DNA from: Steroidobacteraceae bacterium
GTDB lineage: Bacteria > Pseudomonadota > Gammaproteobacteria > Steroidobacterales > Steroidobacteraceae
Length of the DNA: 43,902 bases
NCBI GenBank assembly: GCA_016844605.1
Contig: JAENJD010000010.1
Coordinates: 1 to 43,902 of the forward strand
Reading direction: 5' to 3'
Shown piece after piece: positions 20,754 through 29,898 of the stretch. Each line of letters begins with the position of its first letter. Within the stretch, counting starts at the first letter, position 1. Position numbers and translations under genes: made by a program. The notes under the pieces are model-generated. The model had not been told where the DNA came from, ran no database searches, and saw only the letters and a list, made by a program, of their open reading frames with translations.

Positions 20754-21401
20754 ATGACTGAACGCATCAAGGAACAACTTTCGGCGTTTCTGGACGGCGA
20801 ACTGCCGGAGCCGGAATCGGCGCTTTTGCTGAAGCGGCTGGAGCGCGACGACGACCTGCGCGCGGCGCTGTCGCGTTACTCGCTGATCGGCGCAGTGATG
20901 CGCAGCGATGGCGACGTGCCCGCTGCGCGCCAGGTGGCCGCGCGCGTCAGTGCTGCCATCGCGCGTGAACCGGCCGGCCGCATGGCGGCCGCCAGGTTCC
21001 GCTCTGCGGCGCTCATGCGGCCGCTGACGGGTCTCGCAGTGGCCGCGGGTGTCGCGGCGCTCGCGCTCTTGCTGATGCAGCGCTTCGATACGGAGCAACC
21101 CTTGCGACCCGAGCCGGTCCTGGCACAGGTCGCGGATGCGCCTGTCGAGCCTGTGATGGTTGCCGCGGATCCGGCTGAGACGCCTTCCCGCACATACACG
21201 ACGCCTGCCGCAGCCGATGGGCCGGGCAGCCTGCCTGCGGCACAGTTCGCCAACTATCTCGTGGCGCATAGCAGCTATGCCTCGCCGTTGGTCCGCAGCA
21301 GTGTCGTGACCGGCCTGATCGCGGCGCCTCAGGAATTGCCCCCCCGGGAAATGGCAGGGAGCGACACGCAGGCACCAGAGAGTGCCCAGGCCGCCCAGTG
21401 A
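20754..21401 (+). CDS. rseA: Anti-sigma-E factor RseA
   Basis: RseA (215 aa) holds RpoE at the inner membrane. The N-terminal cytoplasmic domain matches the anti-sigma family (IKEQLSAFLDGELPEPESAL, LKRLERDDDLRAALSRYSLI). A single membrane helix lies at about residues 90-108 (LTGLAVAAGVAALALLLMQ). The periplasmic region ends in the conserved QFANYLVAHSSYA motif, the RseA C-terminal domain bound by RseB. In E. coli, DegS and RseP cleave RseA under stress; neither gene is in this window. The 3' end overlaps rseB by 4 nt. Confidence 0.92.
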   Translation: MTERIKEQLSAFLDGELPEPESALLLKRLERDDDLRAALSRYSLIGAVMRSDGDVPAARQVAARVSAAIAREPAGRMAAARFRSAALMRPLTGLAVAAGVAALALLLMQRFDTEQPLRPEPVLAQVADAPVEPVMVAADPAETPSRTYTTPAAADGPGSLPAAQFANYLVAHSSYASPLVRSSVVTGLIAAPQELPPREMAGSDTQAPESAQAAQ

Positions 21402-22360
21402 ACATTTCTCGCGCATTGACGTCGATCGCGCTCTTTGTCGCGTTGCCCGCCGCGGCGGACGAGGGCCAGGAATGGCTCGATCGAATGGCCGGCGCGCTTG
21501 CCGGCACCAGTTATGCCGGCGAGTTTGTCTGCGAGTCAGCCGGGCGCGCGGAGAGTCTGCGCATCGTGCACCGGGTCCGTGACGGCGTCGTCGCGGAGCG
21601 CCTGGTTTCACTGTCCGGCAACGGGCGCGAATTGATCCGGGACGGCGACGAGATCGTCGTCTATCTCCCCGACCAGAAGCTCGCGATCATCGAGCGGCGA
21701 CCGGCTGGCAGTGACCTGATGGGAGCCCTGCCTCAGTTTGGCGGTGAATTCCGTCCCTGGTATGAAGTCAGTTACGTCGGACGCGAAGCCGCGCTACTCG
21801 GTCCCGCGGCAGTCGTCGTGGTGCGGCCGCGGGACGGCTACCGATTCGGCTATCGCCTGTGGATCGATGAAGCGACCCATATGCCGGTACGAAGCGAATT
21901 GTCGGACGCCGCCAGCCGCGTCATCGAGCGAGTGCGCTTCACGCGACTCGAACTCGACGATGCGATTGCGGATGCGGCTTTCGAACCCAGACTCGACCGC
22001 TCCAAGCTGCGCTGGGTTCGCCAGGCGTCGCAGTCGACGGATGTAGCACCCGCCTGGCACGCGGCGCAGATGCCCCCCGGATTTCGCCTGTCGGTCAGCG
22101 GGCTGCAGGCCATGGCTGGCACCAGCTCGCCAGTCAGCCATCTGGTCTTTTCCGACGGTCTTGCCTCGGTATCGGTGTTCATCGAGACGCCGGCACCAGG
22201 CGCGGCGCCGGTCACTGGATCCGGGCGTTCCGGCGTTGCGTCGGCATTCTCGACGATTGTCCAGGGTCATCAGGTCACGGTGGTCGGCGAAGTGCCGCCG
22301 GACACGTTGAAATACATCGCCACCGGTCTGACGCCCACGGCACCGGATCCCGGCCGCTGA
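21398..22360 (+). CDS. rseB: Sigma-E regulatory protein RseB/MucB
   Basis: RseB (320 aa) is a periplasmic sensor that binds RseA and releases it on sensing lipids or LPS. The product starts MNISRALTSIALFVALPAAA, a Sec signal peptide probably cut after AAA-DE. The mature protein has a LolA-like N-terminal domain (YAGEFVCESAGRAESLRIVH; RFGYRLWIDEATHMPVRSEL) and a smaller C-terminal domain (MPPGFRLSVSG ... HLVFSDGLASVSVFIE). The GTG start overlaps the rseA stop (GTGA). No rseC or degP/mucD gene follows, unlike in E. coli or Pseudomonas. Confidence 0.93.
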   Translation: MNISRALTSIALFVALPAAADEGQEWLDRMAGALAGTSYAGEFVCESAGRAESLRIVHRVRDGVVAERLVSLSGNGRELIRDGDEIVVYLPDQKLAIIERRPAGSDLMGALPQFGGEFRPWYEVSYVGREAALLGPAAVVVVRPRDGYRFGYRLWIDEATHMPVRSELSDAASRVIERVRFTRLELDDAIADAAFEPRLDRSKLRWVRQASQSTDVAPAWHAAQMPPGFRLSVSGLQAMAGTSSPVSHLVFSDGLASVSVFIETPAPGAAPVTGSGRSGVASAFSTIVQGHQVTVVGEVPPDTLKYIATGLTPTAPDPGR

Positions 22361-22620
22361 GCGACCCGCCTGCCGCAATTCCAGGGCCGCGGTTTGTAGT
22401 CTACAGCCGCGAGGATTGCCCGCTATGCGACGATTTCATCGCCAAGCTGATGCGTCAGCTCGCGCCATTCGCGGAGTGCGTTGACATTCGCGACGTCGAT
22501 GCGGATCCGCTGACACGCCGGCGTTTCGGCCCGAAGATTCCGGTGCTCACCGTGGATGGCAGTCTGGTTTGCCATGGCCAGCTCGACACCGCGGCGGTCG
22601 CGCGATTGCTCGCGCGCTGA
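22357..22620 (+). CDS. Glutaredoxin-like (DUF836) protein with non-standard start
   Basis: The frame encodes FVVYSREDCPLCDDFIAKLM, then CVDIRDVDADPLTRRRFGPK, IPVLTVDGSLVCHGQLD and AAVARLLAR stop: a small thioredoxin-fold protein with a CPLC redox site and the cis-Pro IPV motif. There is no in-frame ATG, GTG or TTG upstream of the conserved region. The best candidates are CTG at 22357, overlapping the rseB stop (CTGA), or ATT at 22378. The intact frame and conserved motifs argue it is expressed, probably by coupling to rseB. The family lies in the same position upstream of lepA in some Xanthomonadales (recollection, not checked). Start and expression are uncertain. Confidence 0.75.
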   Translation: MSDPPAAIPGPRFVVYSREDCPLCDDFIAKLMRQLAPFAECVDIRDVDADPLTRRRFGPKIPVLTVDGSLVCHGQLDTAAVARLLAR

Positions 22621-22640
22621 GCGGCCCCGCCACCGCGCAC

Positions 22641-22649
22641 TGCTATAAT
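22641..22649 (+). promoter_or_regulatory. Consensus extended -10 promoter upstream of lepA
   Basis: TGCTATAAT is a perfect extended -10. No recognisable -35 lies 17 bp upstream (GCGGCC), as allowed for extended -10 promoters. Transcription would start near 22656, leaving a leader of about 44 nt before lepA. Confidence 0.55.
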
Positions 22650-22659
22650 CAAAAATTCC

Positions 22660-22676
22660 CCGGACCGCTTGTCCGG
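22660..22676 (+). promoter_or_regulatory. Small hairpin in the lepA leader
   Basis: CCGGAC (22660-22665) pairs with GTCCGG (22671-22676) around a 5-nt loop. A competing pairing of GGACCGCT (22662-22669) with a downstream AGCGGCCGGTCC is possible. There is no U-tract, so it is not a classical terminator; its function is unknown. Confidence 0.4.
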
Positions 22677-22699
22677 CAACAGAGCGGCCGGTCCCCTTG

Positions 22700-24487
<1,788 letters not shown>

Positions 24488-24503
24488 ATCGCGGAGAGTG
24501 ACG

Positions 24504-25286
24504 ATGGTGTTCGATTTTTCGTTCCTGCTGGTGGCGCTGGCGTTGGTCACCGGCCTTGTCTGGGGTGTGGATCGCTGGATCTTCGCGCCGCTCCGCGCCG
24601 CGCGCGGGCATGCAAAGGAACCGCTGCTGGTCGATTACTCGCGCTCGTTCTTTCCGGTAATCGTGATCGTGCTGGTGCTCCGCTCGTTCCTGTACGAGCC
24701 ATTCCGGATCCCGTCGGACTCCATGATGCCGACATTGGTCCAGGGCGATTTCATTTTCGTCAACAAGTGGCGCTATGGCCTGCGTCTCCCGGTCGCCAAC
24801 TGGAAAATGCTCAGCATCGGCGCGCCGGTACGTGGTGACGTGATGGTATTCCGCAAGCCCACCGATCGGTCACTGGTGCTCATCAAGAGACTTGTGGGCC
24901 TGCCCGGCGACATGATTCGCGTGACCGGCACGCAGATCTACGTGAACGGTACGCCATTGCGGATTACGCCCGGCGAGTTGTATTCCGGACCCAAGAACGA
25001 GCAGTATCCGTTCTCGCGGGTGGGCGAGGAGCAGTTTGACGGCGCAAGGCACGCCATCATGCTGGACCCGGTACGACCCGGAATGGAAGGGGAGTGGCGC
25101 GTGCCGGAAGGCCATTTCTTCATGATGGGTGATAATCGCAACAACAGCCGTGACAGCCGTTTTTCCGATGTCGGCTTTGTGCCGCAAGAGAATGTCATCG
25201 GCAAGGCGGAGGCGATCTGGCTGTCATTCAACCCCGAGCCAGGCTCGATCCTGCTCTGGGAACGCATGGGAACCGGAATTCGGTAA
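24504..25286 (+). CDS. lepB: Signal peptidase I
   Basis: LepB (260 aa) cleaves Sec and Tat signal peptides at the periplasmic face. Two N-terminal membrane helices lie at about residues 2-22 and 48-63. The catalytic Ser is in IPSDSMMPTLVQGD (about residue 73) and the general-base Lys is in LVLIKRLVGLPGD (about residue 129). Box E reads GDNRNNSRDSRF. ATG 24504 has GGAG at good spacing; GTG 24498 is an alternative. It heads the run that continues to nagZ. Confidence 0.97.
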   Translation: MVFDFSFLLVALALVTGLVWGVDRWIFAPLRAARGHAKEPLLVDYSRSFFPVIVIVLVLRSFLYEPFRIPSDSMMPTLVQGDFIFVNKWRYGLRLPVANWKMLSIGAPVRGDVMVFRKPTDRSLVLIKRLVGLPGDMIRVTGTQIYVNGTPLRITPGELYSGPKNEQYPFSRVGEEQFDGARHAIMLDPVRPGMEGEWRVPEGHFFMMGDNRNNSRDSRFSDVGFVPQENVIGKAEAIWLSFNPEPGSILLWERMGTGIR

Positions 25287-25297
25287 GGAGGCGGGAT

Positions 25298-25669
25298 ATG
25301 CAGGACAGACAGCGGGGCATGACATTCCTCGGCATCCTCTTGATCATCATCGTGGTCGGCGCCTGGGTCTACGCCGGCATCAGGCTGGTGCCCAAGTATC
25401 TCGAATACGTACGCGTTGCGGCGACACTCGAAAAAGTCCGCGATGAATTCGAGTCAAATCCGGGCTCGACCGAGTTCATGCTGCGCAAGGCCATCGAGCG
25501 CCACTTCGACATCGAGATGGTGACGGCCATCGACTCGAATGACATCGAGATCAAGAAGGAAGGCGGATCATTCACCCTGCGCGCCAACTATGAGGATACC
25601 GTGCCGCTCGTTTCAAACATTTCGTTCCTGCTGACGTTTGACAAGACCGTCGAGGTCGCTGCGCGCTGA
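25298..25669 (+). CDS. DUF4845 protein with pilin-like N-terminal helix
   Basis: This 123-aa protein starts MQDRQRGMTFLGILLIIIVV and has one hydrophobic helix at about residues 8-27 (MTFLGILLIIIVVGAWVYAG). A predicted periplasmic region of about 95 residues follows. Between lepB and rnc this matches the DUF4845 family, found at the same place in many beta- and gammaproteobacteria; its function is not established. The N-terminus mimics a type IV prepilin (RG|MTFLG) but lacks the Glu at +5. A strong Shine-Dalgarno (AAGGAGG) precedes the ATG. Confidence 0.85.
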   Translation: MQDRQRGMTFLGILLIIIVVGAWVYAGIRLVPKYLEYVRVAATLEKVRDEFESNPGSTEFMLRKAIERHFDIEMVTAIDSNDIEIKKEGGSFTLRANYEDTVPLVSNISFLLTFDKTVEVAAR

Positions 25670-25688
25670 GCCGCGCTGCGGGCGAGGC

Positions 25689-26372
25689 GTGGATCCCGCG
25701 GGCTGGCTGCAAGAACGCCTGGGCTGCAGTTTCGCCGACACCAGGCTGATGGTTCAGGCCCTGACGCACCGCAGCGTCGGGCCTGCCAATAACGAACGGC
25801 TGGAATTCCTCGGCGACGCAGTGCTCTCCTTTGTCGTCGCCGAAATGCTGTTCGAAGCCCACCCTGAAGCAAGCGAAGGCGAGCTTTCGCGTTATCGCGC
25901 CAGTCTTGTCAGCGGCGATGCACTTGGGGCGATCGCGCTCGAGCTTGGCCTCGGTGCGCATCTGCGCCTTGGCGAAGGGGAACTCAAGTCGGGTGGCCAG
26001 TGGCGCGCCTCGATCCTGGCGGACGCGCTCGAGGCGCTGGTCGGCGCCGTCTATCTCGACCGGGGACTCGATGCGGCGCGTGCCGTTGCCGTGCGCCTTT
26101 TGCAACGGCGCCTTGACGGGTTGCCGGGGGCCTCCGAACTGAAGGACCCCAAGACGCGTCTGCAGGAGTGGTTGCAGGGTCGCGGTCTCGACTTGCCGGA
26201 CTACCAGGTGCTGGAGATCTCCGGGGAGCCGCATGAGCAGCTCTTCCGCGTTCGCTGCGATGTCAGCGAGCTCTCGATCGCGGCCGAGGCGGAGGGCAGC
26301 AGCCGCCGGCGCGCAGAACAGGAGGCAGCGTCGCTGGTTCTCGAGAATCCGGCATTGCAGGCGCGGCGATGA
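25689..26372 (+). CDS. rnc: Ribonuclease III
   Basis: RNase III (227 aa) cleaves double-stranded RNA, including rRNA precursors. The signature NERLEFLGDAVLSFVVAEML carries the active-site acidic residues (Glu39 and Asp43 by my count; Ala replaces the usual Ser in LGDS). The second acidic cluster is SILADALEALVGAVYLD. A double-stranded RNA-binding domain occupies about residues 155-227 (DPKTRLQEWLQGRGLDLPDY). GTG 25689 gives the E. coli length; the open frame to 25638 only overlaps the DUF4845 gene. It overlaps era by 4 nt. Confidence 0.97.
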   Translation: MDPAGWLQERLGCSFADTRLMVQALTHRSVGPANNERLEFLGDAVLSFVVAEMLFEAHPEASEGELSRYRASLVSGDALGAIALELGLGAHLRLGEGELKSGGQWRASILADALEALVGAVYLDRGLDAARAVAVRLLQRRLDGLPGASELKDPKTRLQEWLQGRGLDLPDYQVLEISGEPHEQLFRVRCDVSELSIAAEAEGSSRRRAEQEAASLVLENPALQARR

Positions 26373-27274
26373 GCGCAGTGCCCGGCCACCGTTGCGGCAC
26401 GGTCGTGCTGGCCGGCCGGCCAAATGTCGGCAAGTCGACGCTCCTGAACGCGCTGATCGGCCAGAAACTCAGCATCGTCACGCCCAAGGCCCAGACTACG
26501 CGCCAGCGCATCGCCGGCGTGCTGACGCGGCCGGAATTCCAGCTGATCCTGCAGGACACGCCGGGATTCGGCGCGCCCGCCGGAAGGCGCCTGAACCAGG
26601 CGATGCACCGTGAGGCGGTCGCCGCCATTGCGACGGCGGACGCAGCGATCCTGATCACGGCGGCAACACGATGGACCGCCGAGGACGATAACGTGCTTGC
26701 GCAGCTGGTGTCCGCCGGCGCGCCGATTGTCGTTGCAGTCAACAAGATTGATCGCGTGCGACCGAAGGCGCGCCTGCTGCCTTACCTCGAGTCACTTTCG
26801 GGCCGGCATCCATTCGCGGCAATCGTGCCGGTCTCGGCATTGCGTGGCGAGAACCTTATGCGGCTCGTGGACGCGGTCGTCGCACTGCTGCCGGTGGCGT
26901 CGCCGATGTATCCGGAAGACCAGGTGACGGATCGCAATGAGCGGTTCATGGCCGCGGAAGTCGTGCGCGAGAAACTGATGCTGGCGCTGCATGACGAACT
27001 TCCCTACGGCATAGCGGTCGAGATAGAACGCTTCCAGGAAACGCCGGACGGGCGGGTCGAGATCGACGCCATCATCTGGGTCGAGCGTGAGGGGCAAAGG
27101 AAAATCGTCATCGGGTCCAAGGGCGAGGGCCTCAAGGCCATCGGGCGCGCCGCGCGACTGGAATTGAATGAATTGCTCGGCCGGCGCGTGCACCTTTCGA
27201 CCTGGGTCAAGCTCCGTGAAGACTGGACCGACGATGCCGGTATGCTTCGCCGGCTTGGCCATGATTCCGCATGA
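26369..27274 (+). CDS. era: GTPase Era
   Basis: Era (301 aa) binds the 3' end of 16S rRNA and assists 30S maturation. G1 is GRPNVGKST (about residues 16-24), G2 is in AQTTRQRIAG, G3 is DTPGF and G4 is NKID. The C-terminal KH domain includes KIVIGSKGEGLKAIGRAAR. The rnc-era-recO order is conserved, and both flanking junctions are 4-nt ATGA overlaps. Confidence 0.98.
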   Translation: MSAVPGHRCGTVVLAGRPNVGKSTLLNALIGQKLSIVTPKAQTTRQRIAGVLTRPEFQLILQDTPGFGAPAGRRLNQAMHREAVAAIATADAAILITAATRWTAEDDNVLAQLVSAGAPIVVAVNKIDRVRPKARLLPYLESLSGRHPFAAIVPVSALRGENLMRLVDAVVALLPVASPMYPEDQVTDRNERFMAAEVVREKLMLALHDELPYGIAVEIERFQETPDGRVEIDAIIWVEREGQRKIVIGSKGEGLKAIGRAARLELNELLGRRVHLSTWVKLREDWTDDAGMLRRLGHDSA

Positions 27275-28002
27275 GCGCACCGCGACGCGTGCTGCTTGAG
27301 CCGGCCTACCTGCTGCATCACCGGCCCTGGAGTGACACCAGCAGGATCCTCGAGTTGATGACCAGGAGCCACGGTCGCGTGACACTGTTCGCACGCGGCG
27401 CGCGCCGTCCGGGTTCGGCGCTGCGTGGCGTGCTGCAGCCATTCATACCGCTGCTCGTTTCATGGTCCGGCCGGGCGGATGGCGGGACGCTGACCGGGGC
27501 TGAGATCGGCGGTGCACTCCGCCCGCTGCCGCCGGCGCAATTGATGAGCGGCTTCTATCTCAATGAGCTGCTGCTACGCCTGCTGCCGCGCGAGGATCGG
27601 CATGAGCGAGTCTTCGACGCCTACGCGGATGCGATCGGCCGGCTGGCGGGTGCGGCTGACCACCGGCCGCTGCGAGTCTTTGAACTGATACTGCTCGAAG
27701 AACTGGGTTACGGTCTCGAATTGGCGCGCGAAGCGGCGAGTGGCGAGCCATTGGAGCCGGATCGGTACTATCATTTCCTGCCGGGCCGTGGCGTGCTGGC
27801 AGTGCGCGACGCCACCGGCGACCCGGATGCAATCCGGGGCCGCGAAATGCTGGCGGTGTCCTGCGGCGAATTCGGCGAGCCGGCCGCGCTTGCTGCCGCC
27901 AGGCGGATCCTGCGGGCCGCGATCGGCCACTGCCTCGAGGGGCGCGGCCTGCACAGCCGCGAAGTGATGCTGGCATTGCGCCAGCTGGAGCAAAACGCGT
28001 GA
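27271..28002 (+). CDS. recO: DNA repair protein RecO
   Basis: RecO (243 aa) helps load RecA onto SSB-coated DNA in the RecF pathway and anneals strands. The N-terminal OB-fold region reads [20 protein letters not shown], with [20 protein letters not shown]. The helical domain includes [19 protein letters not shown] and [14 protein letters not shown]. Length and context fit; the C-terminal region is typically diverged. It overlaps era and pdxJ by 4 nt. Confidence 0.95.
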   Translation: MSAPRRVLLEPAYLLHHRPWSDTSRILELMTRSHGRVTLFARGARRPGSALRGVLQPFIPLLVSWSGRADGGTLTGAEIGGALRPLPPAQLMSGFYLNELLLRLLPREDRHERVFDAYADAIGRLAGAADHRPLRVFELILLEELGYGLELAREAASGEPLEPDRYYHFLPGRGVLAVRDATGDPDAIRGREMLAVSCGEFGEPAALAAARRILRAAIGHCLEGRGLHSREVMLALRQLEQNA

Positions 28003-28736
28003 GCCCGACGACCATCGATCTCGGCGTCAATATTGATCATGTGGCAACGCTGCGGCAGGCCCGTGGCGGGCGCTCGCCCGATCCGATGCAGGCGGCATTG
28101 ACAGCCGAACAGTCGGGGGCCGACAGCATCACGCTGCACCTGCGGGAGGATCGACGCCACATCCAGGACCGCGACGTACAGGCCATGCGCAACGCACTGC
28201 AGACGCACATGAACCTGGAGATTGCAGCCACCGCGGAGATGCTCGATATCGCAATACGGGTCCTGCCGACCGACGTGTGCCTGGTGCCGGAACGGCGCAG
28301 CGAACTGACGACCGAGGGCGGTCTCGATATCGTCGGCCAGGTGGCCGCGATAACAGCGGCCTGCACGCGCCTGCGCACGGCCGGGATCCGCGCGGCACTG
28401 TTCATCGACCCCGATCTCGTCCAGGTGGACGCAGCGGTGCAGAGCGGCGCATCGGTCGTCGAGTTGCATACCGGAAGCTATGCGGAGGCGCGTGGACCGG
28501 AGCGGGCACGTGAACTTGCACGTCTGCGCGAGGCAGCGCGGCATGCCACCGTCAGCGGTCTCATCGCGCATGCCGGGCATGGGCTCGATTACCAGAATGT
28601 GCAGCCCGTGGCGGCGATCCCGGAACTCGCGGAACTCAATATCGGCCACGCCATCATTGCCCGCGCAGTGATGACCGGTCTCGGACCGGCGGTTGCGGAG
28701 ATGAAGCGGCTGATGCGCGAAGCGCGCGGCGCATGA
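27999..28736 (+). CDS. pdxJ: Pyridoxine 5'-phosphate synthase
   Basis: PdxJ (245 aa) condenses deoxyxylulose 5-phosphate with 3-amino-1-hydroxyacetone phosphate to make pyridoxine 5'-phosphate. The TIM-barrel enzyme is recognised from [42 protein letters not shown] and ISHAGHG-like [11 protein letters not shown]. The C-terminal [17 protein letters not shown] is typical. It uses a GTG start overlapping recO (GTGA). The pdxJ-acpS pair is conserved in E. coli as well. Confidence 0.98.
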   Translation: MSPTTIDLGVNIDHVATLRQARGGRSPDPMQAALTAEQSGADSITLHLREDRRHIQDRDVQAMRNALQTHMNLEIAATAEMLDIAIRVLPTDVCLVPERRSELTTEGGLDIVGQVAAITAACTRLRTAGIRAALFIDPDLVQVDAAVQSGASVVELHTGSYAEARGPERARELARLREAARHATVSGLIAHAGHGLDYQNVQPVAAIPELAELNIGHAIIARAVMTGLGPAVAEMKRLMREARGA

Positions 28737-29116
28737 TCTTCGGCATCGGCACGGACGTGGTGCGGATCGAGCGCATCGCTGCCGCTTACGAACGCTTTGG
28801 TGCACATTTCGTCGAGCGGCTGCTGCTGCCGGAGGAACGTGCCGTGTTCGATGCAAGTCGCAGGGCGGTCCGTTTCCTGGCGATGCGCTTCGCAGCCAAG
28901 GAAGCGATCGTCAAGGCGCTCGGCACCGGGTTCGGCCACGGCGTCTGGATCAGGGATGTCGGTTTCCTCGCCAATGCCTGGGGTCGTCCGGAGGTCCTGT
29001 TTTCGGCGCGCGGTCGCGCGGTCGCCGACAAGCTCGGCGCGGGTGAGGGTCACGTCAGCCTGACGGATGAAGCGGGTCTGGTGATTGCAGTCGCCGTGAT
29101 GATGAGGAAATCGTGA
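28733..29116 (+). CDS. acpS: Holo-[acyl-carrier-protein] synthase
   Basis: AcpS (127 aa) transfers the 4'-phosphopantetheine of CoA to acyl carrier protein. The motif [13 protein letters not shown] with its metal-binding Asp, and [20 protein letters not shown] with its Glu and Lys, define the family. The C-terminus [17 protein letters not shown] is normal. It overlaps pdxJ and the exonuclease gene by 4 nt each. Confidence 0.97.
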   Translation: MIFGIGTDVVRIERIAAAYERFGAHFVERLLLPEERAVFDASRRAVRFLAMRFAAKEAIVKALGTGFGHGVWIRDVGFLANAWGRPEVLFSARGRAVADKLGAGEGHVSLTDEAGLVIAVAVMMRKS

Positions 29117-29898
29117 GCGCATCACTCAATTGCCTGGTTTTCGACATCGAGACGATTCCCGATGTCGAAATCGGCCGTCGCATGCCGGGACTTGCCGACC
29201 TCGACGACGCGGCAGTTGCCGAGGCGATGTTCACGCGGCGAGCCGAGGAGACCGGGTCGTCATTCCTGCCCTTCGAGCAGCACCGGGTCGTCGCGATTTC
29301 GGCGGCGCTGCGGACCGGGGACGAGCTGCAGGTGTGGAGTATCGGCAGTCCCGAGAGCACCGAGGACGACCTGATCCGCCGGTTCTTCGGAGGTCTGGAA
29401 AAACTGCGGCCCACGCTCGTTTCCTGGAATGGCTCCGGTTTCGACCTGCCGGTGCTTCACTACCGGATGCTGAAACACGGGGTCGCCGCGCCAACCTACT
29501 GGGACACCGGCGAGCTTGACCGCGACTTCCGCTGGAACAACTACCTGAGCCGCTATCACACGCGGCACACCGACCTGATGGATGTGCTGTCCGGATACCA
29601 GCCGCGCGGGCGCGCAAGCCTCGATCATGTCGCAGGGCTCCTGGCGCTGCCCGGAAAGCTTGGCATGGGCGGCGACAAGGTCTGGGACGCATGGCGGGAA
29701 GGGCGCCTGGCCGAGATCCGCGACTACTGCGAAACGGATGTGTTGAACACCTATCTCATTTTCCTGCGATTCGAGCTGATCCGCGGGCGGCTGACACCGG
29801 CGATGCATGACAGCGAGCTTGCGCGGGTGCGCTCCTGGCTCGGCGAGCGCAAGGAAACGCATTGGCGCGCGTTCGAGGCAGCCTGGAAGCCCCGTTGA
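29113..29898 (+). CDS. Predicted 3'-5' exonuclease (DnaQ/PolB-like RNase H fold)
   Basis: This 261-aa protein has the DEDD exonuclease motifs: ExoI is LVFDIETIPD, ExoII lies in TLVSWNGSGFDLPVLHYR, and ExoIII is IRDYCETDVLNTYLIF. This matches the stand-alone 'predicted PolB-like 3'-5' exonuclease' family (YprB-like RNase H superfamily). A role in DNA or RNA proofreading or repair is inferred from the fold; its substrate is unknown. It uses a GTG start inside the acpS end. It sits between acpS and rlmD and ends overlapping a TTG start of rlmD (TTGA). Confidence 0.9.
   Translation: MSASLNCLVFDIETIPDVEIGRRMPGLADLDDAAVAEAMFTRRAEETGSSFLPFEQHRVVAISAALRTGDELQVWSIGSPESTEDDLIRRFFGGLEKLRPTLVSWNGSGFDLPVLHYRMLKHGVAAPTYWDTGELDRDFRWNNYLSRYHTRHTDLMDVLSGYQPRGRASLDHVAGLLALPGKLGMGGDKVWDAWREGRLAEIRDYCETDVLNTYLIFLRFELIRGRLTPAMHDSELARVRSWLGERKETHWRAFEAAWKPR

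Noticed and set aside
20565-21611. A 348-codon minus-strand open frame over rpoE/rseA/rseB
   Set aside because: Arg/Ala-rich shadow translation with no domains; the plus strand genes are certain.
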